Shown piece after piece: positions 24,549 to 36,950 of a stretch of DNA of 64,000 bases. The translations under genes and the position numbers were made by a program. The notes below the pieces were generated by a model. That model was not told where the DNA came from and did no database searches. It saw nothing but the letters and a program-made list of their open reading frames with translations. Origin of the DNA: Moringa oleifera (taxonomy: Eukaryota; Streptophyta; Magnoliopsida; Brassicales; Moringaceae); contig JAJFZO010000747.1 in assembly GCA_021397835.1 (NCBI GenBank), positions 7,708,501 through 7,772,500 on the forward strand. Reading direction: 5' to 3'. Numbering within the stretch: the first letter of the stretch is position 1; each line of letters starts with the position of its first letter.

Positions 24549-24564
24549 TTGTTTTCTTATGGTG
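24549..24564 (-). repeat. CACTA-1 right terminal inverted repeat
   Basis: Ends TTTTCTTATGGTG, the inverse of CACCATAAGAAAA. It is followed at once by the AAG target duplication. Confidence 0.9.
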
Positions 24565-24567
24565 AAG
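24565..24567. repeat. Target-site duplication AAG, right of CACTA-1
   Basis: The second copy of the AAG found at 16033-16035. 25S sequence resumes immediately after it (GCATAGCGGTCACTGC, canonical GCGCGGCGGTCGCTGC). Confidence 0.88.
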
Positions 24568-26550
24568 GCATAGCGGTCACTGCGAAACCTGGGGCACAAG
24601 CTTATGGAGTATCCATCAGTGCAGATCTTGGTGGTGGTAACAAATATTCAAATGATAACTTTGAAGGCTAAAGAAGGGAAAGATTCCATGTGAAAGGCAC
24701 TTGTACATGGGTTAGTCGATCCTAAGAGATGAGGGAAGCCCATTGGATAGTGCCTCGTTGCATTCAAAAGGAGATTCAATTAAAATTTTGAAATCAAGAT
24801 GTGGTGGCTGATGGTAACATTTAAGGAGTTCGAAGATGTTGGCAGAGGCCTTGGAAAAAGTTATCTTTTTTATTTAACAGCATACCCACTGTGGAAATGG
24901 CTTAGCCAGAGATAAAGTCCAACAATTAGAAGAGAAATACATATCACATGGTTTCCAGAGTGCCCTCGGTAACCCTTGAAAATCCAAAAGATTGAGAGCC
25001 ACCCATGCTCGATTGTACTGATAATCGCATCAGTTCTTTAAGATGAACACCCTTTAGTCGATGGAACAATGTAGGCAAGGGAAGTCAGTATAATGGATTC
25101 TTTAACATCTAGAAAAGGATTGACTCTAAGGGTTGGGCATGGGTGTCTTAGTCTTAAACCCATCGACTATTGGTGGAATGCTTGAGCTGCTACAGTGATG
25201 AGAACATGTCATCGCACGCCAACTCAGGACAAACTGGGAATGACTCCTTTAAGGCCTTCCTTGAGTATCGAACAACCAACTCAAAACTGGTACAGACAAA
25301 GTGAATCCAACAATTTGCTTAAAACAAAGTATTGTAATGGTCTGTAAGGATGCCCACACAATGTGATTTCTACCTTGTGCTTTAAATGTCGAAGTGAAGA
25401 AATTCAACCAAGTGTAGGTAATCAATTGGAGTAACTATGAATCTCTTAAGGTAGTGAAATACCTCATTATCTAATTAGTGACACGCATAAATGGATTAAT
25501 AAGATTCCCACTTTCCTTGTCTACTATCCAACGAAACCACAGCCAAGGGAACGAGCTTGGTAAAATCAGCAAGGAAGGAAGACCCTATTAAGCTTGACTT
25601 TAGTTCGACTTTGTGAAATGACCTGAGAAGTGTAGGATAAATGGGAGCTAGAAACGCCAAAAGTGAAGTTCCACTATTTTTAATGTTATTTAACTTATTC
25701 CATGAATTAGAGGTACGACGAGTCACCCTTTTTTTTTAACCCAAAACTGACCTTGGCTTGGCAATCTGGATGGAAAATTTTGTTACGTGGGGAGTTTGGT
25801 TGGGGGGGCACATTTATTAAACAATAACGAAAGTGTCTTAAGATAGGCTCAACGAGAACAAAAACTCATAAGGAATGAAAAGGTAAAAGCTCATTTGATT
25901 CTGATTTCATATGCTTATTGATCCTTTAGACCTTTGAAATTTGAAGTTAGAAGTGTCAAAAAAGTTGCCACAGGGATAAGGGGCTTATGGCAGCCTAGCA
26001 TTCATAGTGACATTGCTTGTTGATCCTTTGATGTGAGCTTTTCCTATCATTATGAAGCAAAATTCATTAAGTGTTGGATTGTTCACCCACCAATAAGGAA
26101 CGTGAGCTAGGTTTGGTCTGCCATGAGACAAGTTAGTTTTACCTTGCTGATGCTTGTGTTTCAATAATAATTCAACCGAGTATGAGAGGAATCATTGACA
26201 CAAAATGTCATAGCGCTTGGTTAAAAAGCCAGTGGCGCGAAGCTATCGTGCACTAGATTATGAGCGAACATCTCTAAGTTAGAATCTGGGCTAGCAAGCG
26301 ATGCATGCTCGTGTCGCATGGTTGTCGACCCATAGAAGGGGTCTTTAGGCCCCAAAACAACGTGTTAATGGCTAAGCTTACATAGTGCAAAAGCCATGCA
26401 GGCTGCCTTGAAGTAAGATTCCCATTGAGTGACAAGTAAAATCCTTAGCAACAACCAAAATAGGTGATCAGGTATTATAAGTGGTAGAGTGGCCTTCCTG
26501 CCATGATCAATTAAGATTCAGCCATTTGTTGCTACAATTTGTCCCATCCC
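24565..26550 (+). pseudogene. 25S rRNA pseudogene, 3' part (copy B)
   Basis: Resumes 25S exactly where the left part stopped and runs to the 3' end. Landmarks are GCAGATCTTGGTGGTGGTAA (24622-24641), AAAGTGAAGAAATTCAACCA (25392-25411), CTCTTAAGGTAG (25442-25453), GACTTTGTGAAATGACCTGA (25607-25626) and GTTGAAAAGCCAGTGG-like sequence near 26222. The peptidyl-transferase loop GGATAACTGG reads GGATAAGGGG at 25975-25984. The sarcin-ricin loop has two changes at 26179-26193 (AGTATGAGAGGAATC). Both are lethal for ribosome function, so this is a pseudogene despite full-length coverage. Confidence 0.95.
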
Positions 26551-26757
26551 CTTAATAAGAAATGTCCCTTTGTTTCGGACCATCAAAGCCATGAGGTCTA
26601 AACTTGTCCCTCGAAATGATCTAGCAAAAGAAACAAGCCCCTTAGGCTTATAAAGAATAAGAAACATAAAGGAAAACACTAGAAAAAATATCTAGAACCC
26701 TTATTGAACCAAGTGTTACTCTAGAAAAAATACATAAATTACTCCCTCGTCGCCTTA
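26551..26757 (+). other. 3' external spacer, copy B
   Basis: Matches the spacer after the other 25S ends (GACCATCAAAGCCATGAGG, then CCAAGTGTTACTC). It leads into subrepeats. Confidence 0.7.
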
Positions 26758-27707
26758 TCCGTCAGACGTGTGCCTAATGAGTATGCCACAAACGCTATAT
26801 CACATGGACCATGGGTAGGAGAGAAAATCCATGATTATCCCCAGCAAGCACAGAATGGGCACAAGGACGAGTGTGCGGCCGCACAGGGCATGCTAACCAT
26901 GCCAAGGGAGCCTTACGCGAGCTAGCCCGCCGTCGCTACATCTCTCGATCATGTGCCAAGCGAGCGTACCATAAACTCCATGTCACTTTGACCATGGTAA
27001 TGAGAGTGAAGCCATGGTTGCTCTCAGTAGGAGTGGCATGAGCGTAAGGCCTAGCATGTGGATGCACAGGATGCACCAGCCGAGGGTGCCCCATGCGAGC
27101 CAACCCTCATTGCTATGTCCCTCGATCGTATGCCTTGCGAGTATGCCATGAGGACCACATCGCTTAGACCATGGGCATTAGAGGAAAGCCATGACTTTCC
27201 CCAGTAGGTGGAGAATGGATATGAGGCCTAATGTGTGGTGGTAGAGGCCACAGTGGCCAAGTCAAGGGTTCCCCACATGAACTAGCCATTCGGTGCTACA
27301 TCCCTCGATTGTGTGACGAGAGCATGTCATAAACACTGCGTTACCTAGACCATGGGCATGGCAGGCAAGGCATGGCTGCCCTCAATGGGCATGGCAAGGG
27401 CACAAGGCCTAACATGCGGGCACATCGGGCGCATAGGGCGCACTAGTGAAGCCAAAGGTGCCTAATGCAAGCTAGCCCTTCAATTTTATGTCCCTTGATC
27501 ATGTGCCCAACGAGCATGTCATGAGTGTCACATTACCTAAACCATGGGCACAGATGGCAATCCTTAGTTACCTCCTATAGGCATTGTAAGGGCGCAATGC
27601 CCAACGTGCTACAGCATAAGAAGCGCCAACTAAGCTAAGGGCATCCCAGGTGAGGTAGCCTCTCATCGCTAAGGCTCTCGATCGTATGCCCAGAAAGTGT
27701 AAGTGCG
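26758..27707 (+). repeat. Spacer subrepeat array 3, plus orientation
   Basis: Five to six 170-bp monomers following the 3' spacer. CGATCATGTGCC-type and CCATGGGCATGAG-type landmarks recur. It ends abruptly at a junction with inverted 25S sequence. Confidence 0.87.
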
Positions 27708-29628
27708 ACCTAGATAATAGATAGGGATAGTGGAAATCTCGTTAATCCATTCATGCGCATCATTAATTAGATCATGAGGCATTTAGCTACCTTAAGAAAG
27801 TCATAGTTACTCCCACCATCTACCCACGCTTGGTTAAATTTCTTCACTTTAATATTCAAAGCACTGGGTAAAAATCGCATTGTGTGACCATCTGCAAGGA
27901 TCATTGCAATGGTTTATTTTAATTAAATAGTTAGGTTCATCTTATCCATACCAATTCTGAGTTGGCTGTTCGACGCTTGGGGAAGGCCCTTGAAAGAGTC
28001 ATTCCTAATCCGTCCATAGGACGACACGCGATGATTAGCTTCGTTGCATGAGCAGCTCAAGTAGCCTATCGTCAGCCAATAGGTTCACGATTGGGATGCT
28101 TGTGAACAACTCTCAAAGCCAATCCTTTTCTTGAGGTTACGGATCCATTTTACAAACTTCCCTTACCTATATTATTCCATCAATCAAAGGCTACTCACCT
28201 TAGACACCTGATGCGGTTATAAGTACGATCGCCTTAGGAGGTACTTAGTCCTCTAAATTTTCAAGGGTTGTCAGGGCACACCAGACACCACGTGATGTGC
28301 AGTGCTTTTCCAACCATGGGACCTTACCTTTTGCAGAGTCATTTTCAAGGTGGTCAAGCTATTAAACAAAAAAGATAACTCTTCTTGGGGCCCCTACCGA
28401 TGTCTCTGAACTTCCTAACGTTACTATTAGCCATCACGTCGTGATTTCAAAAGTTTACTGGATCCCCTTTAAAAGCTTGCATTGAGGCACTATCCAATGG
28501 GCTTCCTCTGTCTCTTAGGATCGACTAACCCGTGTATAAGTGTGGTTCGCATAGAACCTTTCCCTTCTTTGGCTTTCAAAGTTATCATTTGAATATTTGC
28601 TATAACTACTAAGATCTATAATGAGGATCACTCCACCCAGCCTCATGCCCCGAGTTTTATAGCGACCATCGTGCCTTTCTACTCACTAGAGTTTGGCCCT
28701 AGCAACAGTTGGATATAGGTCACGCACTTTAGCACCATCCTTTTTTGGGGCTCGTAAATTTGGCTGATGAGTTGTTACACACTCCTTAGCAGATTTTGAC
28801 TTCTATGATCACTATCATGCTATCCTATCTAATACCCTTTGTAGATTCCAAGTCAGTATGTAGTTAGACAACATAACCTATCTTTCAATTTATCCTGCAT
28901 TGCCAATTCTATTTACCAAAAATGACCCACTTGGAGCTCTCGATTGCATAAGACGGCTCAACAAAGCAGCTGCCCTGTCCTAGCTATTTAAAGTTTGAGA
29001 ATTGGTTGAGGGCATTGCGCCCCCGATGCCTTCAGTCCTAGGCTTTACCAAATAGAACTTGTATTTAACCTCAAACTATGTGAGGGAAACTTCAGACGGA
29101 ACTAGCTACTAGACGATTTCATTACTCTTTCACCCTTATACCCAAGTCAAGCAAATGATTTGCACATCAGTATCGCTGCGGGCCTCCATTAGAGTTTCCA
29201 TTGGATTCAACCCACTCAAGCATAGTTCACCATCTTTCGAGTCTTTATAAGCATGCTCACCCTGGAATCTTTGTTAAAAGATGAAGGTTTATTGGTGCTT
29301 CACCCACAGGGATCCCACCAAATAGCTTCCTTACACCTTTGGCTTAACGAACAGGTTGACTCGCACTCCTATCAAAAACCTTGGTTTGTGTTTCAAGGTG
29401 GGTCAAATAAGAAGCTTGCTAATCAATAGGAGAGCTCAAAAGGTGCCAAAACATGCCATTTAGCATGCATTGGCAGCCACAATCTTTACGATGACATTTT
29501 TATATGAGCTATCAAAGGCTTAAGCTTAGGTCATCGTTGCGATTTGCATCGATCTGCACCTAAGGTCGATTGATAAATTAACTCAAGATTGTTTCATATT
29601 TGATTGAGGTGCATTGTCAGCCCTTCGT
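27708..29628 (-). pseudogene. 25S rRNA pseudogene, internal fragment, inverted (copy C)
   Basis: The minus strand reads as 25S. The segment normally reading CTGTCTACTATCC is at about 27708-27722 and CTCTTAAGGTAGC-like sequence near 27790. Sequence equivalent to that flanking the CACTA-1 site of copy B is near 28670. The 5' limit at about 29628 is near 25S nucleotide 400 (block GATGGGGGCCGGCGATGC). Both rRNA ends are missing and both flanks are subrepeats. No CACTA element is present at the equivalent site, so copies B and C separated before that insertion or C never received it. Confidence 0.92.
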
Positions 29629-31785
29629 CATGCTAGTGGGGGACACGATCGAAAGACATAGCGCTGAGAGGCTAGCTCACATGAGGCACCCTTGGCTTCG
29701 CTAACCCTCCCTATGCAACTACACACTCAGCCTTGCACTCATAACATGCCTACTGGGGGCAGCCATAGCTTACCTCCCGGGTATATAGACAAGTAACACG
29801 TTGCTCATGGCATGCTCGCTGGGCACACAATCAAAAGACGTATTGATGAGGAGCTCATTTGCGTGGGCACCTTATGCTTGGCTGGTCCGCCTTATTTGAT
29901 TGCATGCTGGGCCTTATGTCGATGTCGTGCCTACTTGGGCAACGGTGGCTAGCCACCCATACCCATGGTCTAGGTGATGCGATGCTTATCGCATGCTCGT
30001 TGGGCATATGAGCAAGTGACATAGCCTTAAAGGGATTCGTCGCATAGGATGCCCTTGGCTTGGCCGATATGCACTAGGCAACCACACGCTGGGCCTTACA
30101 CCCATGTTGTCTTGTTAAGGGCAGCCATGGTTTGCTTTTCTTGCCCATGGAGCAAGTGACACGATGCTCCTAGCATGCTCATTAGGCATACGATCAAGGC
30201 ACGTAGCGACGAGGGGTTGACTCATGTAAGGCACCTTTTGCATGGTGAACATGCCTTATTTGGCTGCACATTGCTCATCGCACCCATCTCATTCTATTAG
30301 GGGCAGTCGCGACTTGCCAAATGTGCCCATAGACCAGGTGATGCGATGCTCATGGCACACTTGCTGGGGAAATGATCGAGGGATATAATGATCAGGGGCT
30401 GGTTCCTATTGGCTGCCTTTTGCTTAGCTAGAGTGTCCTGTGCGGCCACATATTAGGGCGTGCACCTATGTCATACCTACTTAAGGTTTTCATGGCTTGC
30501 CTCCCATGCCTATGGACTAGACAACGCGCTGCTCATGATGTGCTTACTAGACATACAGTATAAGAACATTGCGATGAATGGTTGGCTCGCATGAGGCACC
30601 ATTAGCTTGGTTATCGTGCCTTTTGTGGTCACATGCTGGGCCTTGTGGCCATGCCTAACTTGCTGGGGGCACTTATGGCTTACCTCCCCTGCTCATGGAC
30701 CAAGCAATGCGACATTCATGGCATACTTGCGGGGCACATGATCAAGAATGTAGTGAGAGGGGCAAGCTCGAGTGGGGCGCCTCTAGCTTGGTTGGTATGC
30801 ATTATGTGGCCACATATTGGGCCTTTCACCTGTGTCATACCTATTGGGTGTAGTCATGGCCTACTTTTCGTGCCCATGCATTAAGCAATGCGATACTTAT
30901 GGCATGCCTATTGGGCACATGATCGAGGGAGGGAGCGACGAGGGGTTCACTTGCATAAGGAAACCTTTAGCATGGTTAGTGTGCCTTGTGCTGTCGCACG
31001 TTGGTCCTTATGCCCATGTCAAGCCTGCTAAGGGTAGCTATGGCTTACATCCTACGCCCATGGGCCAGGCATCTCGATGCTCTAGGTATGCTCACAAAGG
31101 ACCCTATCAAGGGCATAGCAATGAGGTGCTAGCTTGCATAGGCGCACTGGTTAACCCACTTAAGTGGCACACTCATTGGCACATGAACGAAAGACCTAAT
31201 GATGAGAGGCGAGCTCAGTAAGGGGTGCTTGCGATGGCTAATGCATAATGTGCGATCACATGTTGAACCTTGCACCCATGCCTTACCTGCAAGGGGTAAC
31301 TATGGCTTACCTCTCATGCCTATTGACTAGGTGATTCTGTACTCATGGCACACTCGCTTAGTATGTTAAACCTTGCATGCTCGCTTGGCTTGCTCACTTG
31401 GCACGAGGGGCTAGATTACTTGGGGTGCTCTTGGCTTGGCTGGCATGCCCTAGGCGGCCACATGCTAGGCCATGCACTCATGTCAGGCTAACTAAGGGTA
31501 GCCATGGCTTGCTATTTGTGCCTGTAGACTAAATGATATGATTCTTATGGAATGCTCGTTGGACACACGATCGAAGGATGAAGCGACGAAGTTTTGGCTT
31601 GTGTGGGAAACCCTCGACTTGGTTGGTGCATCCAATGTAGCTGCATGCTAGGCCTTGCACTAATGCCAAAGATGTTAAGGCCAATCATGGCTTACCTCCC
31701 ATTCCTAGAGAGCATGCGATGCGGCACTCATGGCACCTCGTTAAGCACTTGATCAAGGGACATTGCAACAAGGGGTAAGCTCGCG
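29629..31785 (-). repeat. Spacer subrepeat array 4a, minus orientation
   Basis: About a dozen 170-bp monomers read as in array 1 (CACGATCGAAAGAC, GGCTTGGC, CCCATGGACTAGG). It abuts the 5' side of inverted 25S copy C, so promoter, 5' spacer, 18S and 5.8S are missing between them. Confidence 0.85.
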
Positions 31786-32705
31786 TTGCAAAGGGCACAC
31801 CAACCGAGCGAAAGGCACCCTATATGAGCCAAACCCTCATCGCTAAGCCTTGCACCCGTGTCAAGCCTACTAGGGGTAGCCGTGGCTAATATCTTACGCC
31901 CATGGTCCTAGCGACTTGAAGCTCAAGGCACACTCGTTAGGGACCCAATTGAGGGGGTAGCGACAAGGTGCTACCTCACGCAGGTGAACTTAGCATGGCA
32001 AACTTGCTCACACATGAATGGAAGACATATTGACGAGAGGCTAGCTCAGGTAGGAGGCGCTTGCCATGGCTAACACATAATGTGCGATCACAGGTTTAAC
32101 CTTGTACCCATGCCTTACCTACTAAGAGTAACTATGGCTTGCCGGTCATGCCTATCGACTAGGTGATGCGATACTCATGGCACGCTCACTTGGCATGTTG
32201 AATGTTGCACCCTCACTTAGCACGTTAAAGTTTGCATGCTCGCTTGGCACATTCACTTGGCATGAGGGGCTAGCTCACGTGGGGTGCTTTGGGCTTGGCT
32301 AGCATGACCTGAGTGACCACATGCTGAGCCATCCGTCCATGTCGTGCCAACTAGGGGTAGCCATGGCTTGCTATTTGTGCCCGTGGACTAGGTGACAAGA
32401 TGCTCGTGGAATGCTAGCTTAGTACACGATCGAAGGATGAAGCAACGAAGGGTTGGCCGGTGTAGGGAACCTTTGGCTTGGTTGGCGTGTCTAATGCAGC
32501 TGCATGTTAGTCCTCGCACTAATGCTAAACTTATTAGGGCCAATTGTGGCTTGCCTCGCTTGCCCAAAAAGTTGGTGACGCGACACTGATGGCACACTCG
32601 CTATGCACTTGATCAAGGGATGTTGCAACGAAAGGTAAGCTCGCGTCGCAAAAGGCACACCAGCTAAGCCAAGGGTGCCCTATGTGAGCCAAATCCTCAT
32701 CACTG
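31786..32705. repeat. Orientation-switching part of array 4 with an ~850-bp duplicated block
   Basis: At about 31786-31850 the monomers flip to plus orientation (GCACACCAACCGAGCG, GAGCCAAACCCTCATCGCTA), return to minus until about 32636, then flip again with nearly the same text (GCACACCAGCTAAGCC, GAGCCAAATCCTCATCACT). The preceding 31170-31785 and 32015-32636 also match, including the unusual run of TGCTCGCTTGGC-type short repeats near 31375-31400 and 32240-32265. This is a tandem duplication of about 850 bp that carried an inversion junction with it. Confidence 0.75.
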
Positions 32706-33760
32706 TCCCTCGATAGACTACTCGACAAGCATGCCCAGAAAGTAGTGTCTCACTGACCTTGGGCCAAAGAGGCAAGCCACGCTACCTCAAGCAAGCATGG
32801 CATGGGCGAAAGGCCTAGCGTGCTATCACAGAAGGTGCACTAGCTAAGCCAATGGCGCCTCACATGAGCCAAACCTTCGTCACTGTCCCTCGATAGACTG
32901 CCCAATGAACTTGCCAAGGGAGCTGCATCGCAATGATTGTAGGCACGAGAGCCAAGCTATGTTACTCTTAGTAGGCATGGGCTGGGTGAAAGGCCGAATG
33001 TGTGGACACAAACGACGTGCTAGCCAAGCCAAGGGTGCTTCACGCTAACAAAAACCTCGTTGCTATCCCTTAATAGATTGTCAAACGAGCGTGGCAAGGG
33101 ACCCATCTCGCACGGACTATCAACATAGGAGGCAAGCCAAGGCTGCCCTAGTAGGCACATCACGGGCGAATGGGGCAACTTGCGATCGCAGAAGGCATGA
33201 TAATAAGGCCAAGGGCACCCTACGTAAGCCAGACCCTCATTGTTATCCCTTAAGAGACTGCGTAGCGAACGTGCAAAGGGAGCTGCATTGCACAGACCAT
33301 AGGCATGGGAAAAAGGCCATGGCTGCCCCTAGAGGACATGGCATGGGTGAAAGGCCCAGCGTATTACCGTCTTGTGCTCTTATGTCGGTTAGACCCTCAT
33401 AGCTATTCGTCGATGGTTTATGCAGCGAGTAAACCGAGGGAGCCACATTGCATGCACCACAGGAATAAGAAGAATGCCATGGCTTGCCCCAATAGGCATG
33501 TCATAGGAGGAAGGCCCAACGTGTGATTGCAATGGTGAGCACCAGCGAGGCTATGGCTGCCTTATACTAGCGAGACTCTTGTCGCTATCCCTCAAAAGAT
33601 TGGCTAATGAGCTAGCAAAAAGTGTTGGGTTGGGCGTACCATGGGAACAAGAGAAGGCCACATTTGCCTTCAACATTCATGGCATGGGCAGAAGGCCCCA
33701 CATACGACTGCAAGGGTGCTTCAACTAGGTCATAAGCACACAAGATGCACCACTAAGCTA
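32706..33760 (+). repeat. Spacer subrepeats, variant B (array 4b)
   Basis: Monomers in which the usual TCGATCATGTGCCCAGCGAG stretch is replaced by CTCGATAGACTGCC and whose spacer phrase reads GGGCGAAAGGCC. About six monomers occur before the array changes back to variant A near 33760. The same variant makes up array 6 (51831-55285). Confidence 0.8.
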
Positions 33761-36180
33761 AGGGTTGCCCACACAAGTTAGTCCATCATCGCTACATTCC
33801 TCAATCATGTGCCTAGTGATTCTACCACCAATGTTACATAGCCTAATCTTTGGCATGGGAGGAAAGCTACAGTTACCCCTATGAGCATGACATGGGCGCA
33901 TAGCTCAGCATGTGATCACACATTACGTGCTAGCCATGCTAAAGGCACTCCGCGCGAGACAACCTCTCGTTGTTATGTCCCTCAATCGTGTGCCTAGCGA
34001 GTATGCAACAAGTGTCGCGTTGACTTATCCACGGGAATGGAAGCTAAGTCGTAGTTACCCCCAATAGGTATGGCATGGGCACAAGGCCCAATGTGCGATT
34101 ACATAAGGTCGCCAACCAAGCTAAGGGTGCCTTACGTAAGCCTGCCTCTTGTCGTTACGTCGCTTGATTATATACCCAACAAACATGACACGAGCATCGC
34201 GTGGAATGGATTATGAGCATGGAAGGCAAGGCACAACTATTGCCAATAGGCGTGGTATAGGCGCAAGGCCCAGTGTGTTGCTACATAAGGCATGTTAGCC
34301 AAGCTAAGGGTGCCTCATGCAAGCCAGCCTCTTGTCACTACGTCCCTCGATCGTGTGCCTAATGAGCATGCCACAAGCATCACGTCGCCTAGTCCATGGG
34401 TACAAGAGATAAGCCATCACTACCCAAGTAGGCATGACATGAAAGCAAGGACTTACTTACAATTGTATAGGGTGTGCTAGCCAAGCAAGAATGCCCCATG
34501 TGAGCAAGCCCCTCGTCGTTATGTCCCTAGATAGTGTGCCAAGCGAGCCTACATGAGCATCGCTTCGCTTGGTCCATAGGCGCCAGCTTATGCCCCAATT
34601 TCCCCTAATAGTGATAATATGAACGCAATGCCTTGAGTTAGACCGCATAAAGTGCACCAGCCAAACCAAGGACACCCCCATATAAGCCAACCTCTTGTCG
34701 TTATGCCCTTGATTGGGTTCTCAGTAAGCGTGCCACAAGCACCATATCACCTAGACTATGGGCATAAATGTGAGCCGTGATTGCCCCAATAGGCTTGACA
34801 TGGACATAAGGCCCAACATGTGATTGCAAAAGGTGCATAAGCCAAGCAAAAGGTGCCCTATTTAAGCCAACACTTCTTCACCACCTCCCTTAATCGTGTG
34901 CCAAATGAGCAAGCCAGGAGCATCAAATTGTTTGGTCCATGGGCATGAGAAGCAAGCTATAACTATGCTTAATAGGCATTACATGGGTGCAAGGACCAGT
35001 GTGCAGCAGCATGAAGCATGTTAGCTAAGCCAATGCCGTAACGCATGAGCTAGCCATTCATCGCAATGCCCCTTGATCATATGCCCAACGAGTGTGCCAT
35101 GAGAGCTGCGTTGCTTAGTCTATTGGCATGAAAAGGTAAGCCATAACAACTCCTAGTAAGCATGATATACGCACAAGGCCCATTGTATGATCGCACAAGG
35201 CGCACTAGCAAACTTAAGGGCACCCAACGCAAGCCAGCCCACAATCACTATATTCCTCGATTAGGTGCCTAGCGAGTTGCCATAAGTGCCGCGTCACTTG
35301 GTCCATGGGCCCAAGAAGAAAGCTACAATTACCCACAGTAGGCATGGCATAAACATAAGGAGATACATCGCATAGGACATACCAACCAAGCTAAATGTGC
35401 CCGACACGAGCTAGGCCCTTATTGTTATGTCCCTCGATCCTGTGCCCAGTGAGCACACCATAAGCATCATGTAGCCTAGTCCATGGGCATAGAAAGCAAG
35501 CCATAACTACTCTCAACAAGGACAACATAGGTGCAAGGCAGAGCGTGCAGTTGCCCCTTGTTGCTGTATCGCTCAATCATGTGCCCTTACGAATGTGTCA
35601 CGAGAATCATGTCTCCTAGTCCATGTGCACAGGAGGCAAGCCATGGCTACCTCTGATAGGCACAACATTGACAAAAAGCCTAGCATGCAACCACATAAGG
35701 CAAGTTAGCCAAACCAAAGTAGCCCCATGTGACCTAGCCCCCGATGCTATGTCCCTTGATTGTGGGCCCAATGAACATGACCCTTATGTGGCAAGATACG
35801 GTTGCCCCAAGGAGATATGACATAGGAATAAGGCCCAACATGCAGTCAAACTAGGCATCGCATCATCTAGACCATGAGAACAAGAAGAAAGCCATGGCTA
35901 CCCTCAGTTAGCATGGCATAGGTGCAAGGCCAGCATTCAACTACATAAGGTGTAACAACCAAGCTAAAGGCACCCTATGCGAGCCAACCCCTCATTGGTA
36001 CATCCTTGGATTGTATGCCTAGTGAACGTGCCATGAGTGTCAGTTAGCCTAATCCATACACACAAGAGGCAAGCCACAGTTACCCCCTGCAGGCATAGCA
36101 TGGGTGTAAGGCCCAGCATGTGGCTGCACAAGATGCACCAACCAAGCCAAGGGTGGCTTAGGTGAGCAAGCTGCAAGCAC
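33761..36180 (+). repeat. Spacer subrepeats, variant A (array 4c)
   Basis: About fourteen 170-bp monomers of the standard form (CGATCGTGTGCC, CCATGGGCATAAG, GCATGGCATGGGC), leading into the non-repetitive spacer of unit D in the correct rDNA order. No gene. Confidence 0.85.
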
Positions 36181-36950
36181 ACTATGAGGCATCACACATG
36201 TTATTGGTGTTAATTACATGGGCATGCTGGGTTAGACCATTGCCCCAAGCTATGCGAGACTCTTAGAGTAGCCATGGGTGGCTACAAGTGCACTAGACTC
36301 AGTAGCAAGCATGCACGCTGGGCCACGTCTATAGGTAATGCTGCTGCAATATGCTAGCCATAATGCTCAATTACAACTTTTTATGAATTCACAATCTTTT
36401 CATTATTGAATTACCCTAGAAATTTGGAAGCCTTCCAACTTGAGGTCTATTTTACAAGATTTTTTAAATGTTTTAGTGTAAAAATTCATTTAAAAAATCA
36501 GGCACTCAGAAAACCTAAAATTTTTTTATGATGGTAGATATGGTTATTCGTTACATGTGAATTTTTAGCTCAAAACTCGTTGTATATAACTTTTTAGACC
36601 CATTATGACGACTCAAACATATTCATATTTCCTCCTATAAGATGTGAGTTTTAATTTAAGACTTTTTAAGGGGGAGAAGTTCGCCTGCTTGGTGGGTGCT
36701 TATGAGCCATGTGTGCTCCCGCTTGCTCACCCTACATGGCTAGGTGCTTGGCATGGGGAACCCATGCACATCACATCGCTTGGCAGCTTATCACGTTGCC
36801 CATCTAGTTGTTAGCACATCATTGATGACCATCACCACTGACCGATAGGCGATGTATGACATCGAGCAATAAATGTTGGCATGTTTGATCAGCAGCCAAT
36901 GAAGTGGGTAAAAATGTGGAAATTGAAATGAGCTAAATTTTGGGTAGTCA
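36181..36950 (+). other. Non-repetitive intergenic spacer of unit D
   Basis: Single-copy spacer between the subrepeats and the 5' external spacer, found again at 46386-47140 and 60286-60985. It begins GCATCACACATGTTATTGG and becomes AT-rich. By position it should contain the Pol I promoter. No coding feature is visible. Confidence 0.7.
36645..36690 (+). promoter_or_regulatory. Candidate Pol I promoter of unit D
   Basis: TTTAATTTAAGACTTTTTAA followed by GGGGG lies between AT-rich spacer and the transcribed-spacer repeats, where plant rDNA initiates. Plant Pol I start sites usually read TATATA(A/G)GGGG. The match is loose, but the block is conserved in position in units E (46810-46850) and F (60765-60800). 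Inference from position and conservation only. Confidence 0.35.

Larger units (their letters stand above)
16036..24564 (+). mobile_element. CACTA-1: full-length, decayed CACTA (En/Spm) DNA transposon
   Basis: An 8529-bp element with both ends present, inserted in a 25S pseudogene. The ends are CACCACAAGAAAA on the left and the inverse of CACCATAAGAAAA on the right, close to the classical CACTACAAGAAAA. An AAG duplication flanks it. Subterminal repeats of the type ATGACGGTC...GACCGTCAT lie inside both ends. The interior holds remains of two genes in one orientation: a TNP2-type transposase (18221-21618) and a second frame with Ulp1-protease traces (21800-23410). Stops and a poly-A frameshift make it non-autonomous now. 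The intact boundaries and target duplication suggest it entered after the rDNA copy was already in place. Confidence 0.93.

Noticed and set aside
14674..26550. A functional 25S gene interrupted by a transposon
   Set aside because: The flanking 25S sequence has destroyed peptidyl-transferase and sarcin-ricin loops and diffuse decay, so it would not function even without the element.
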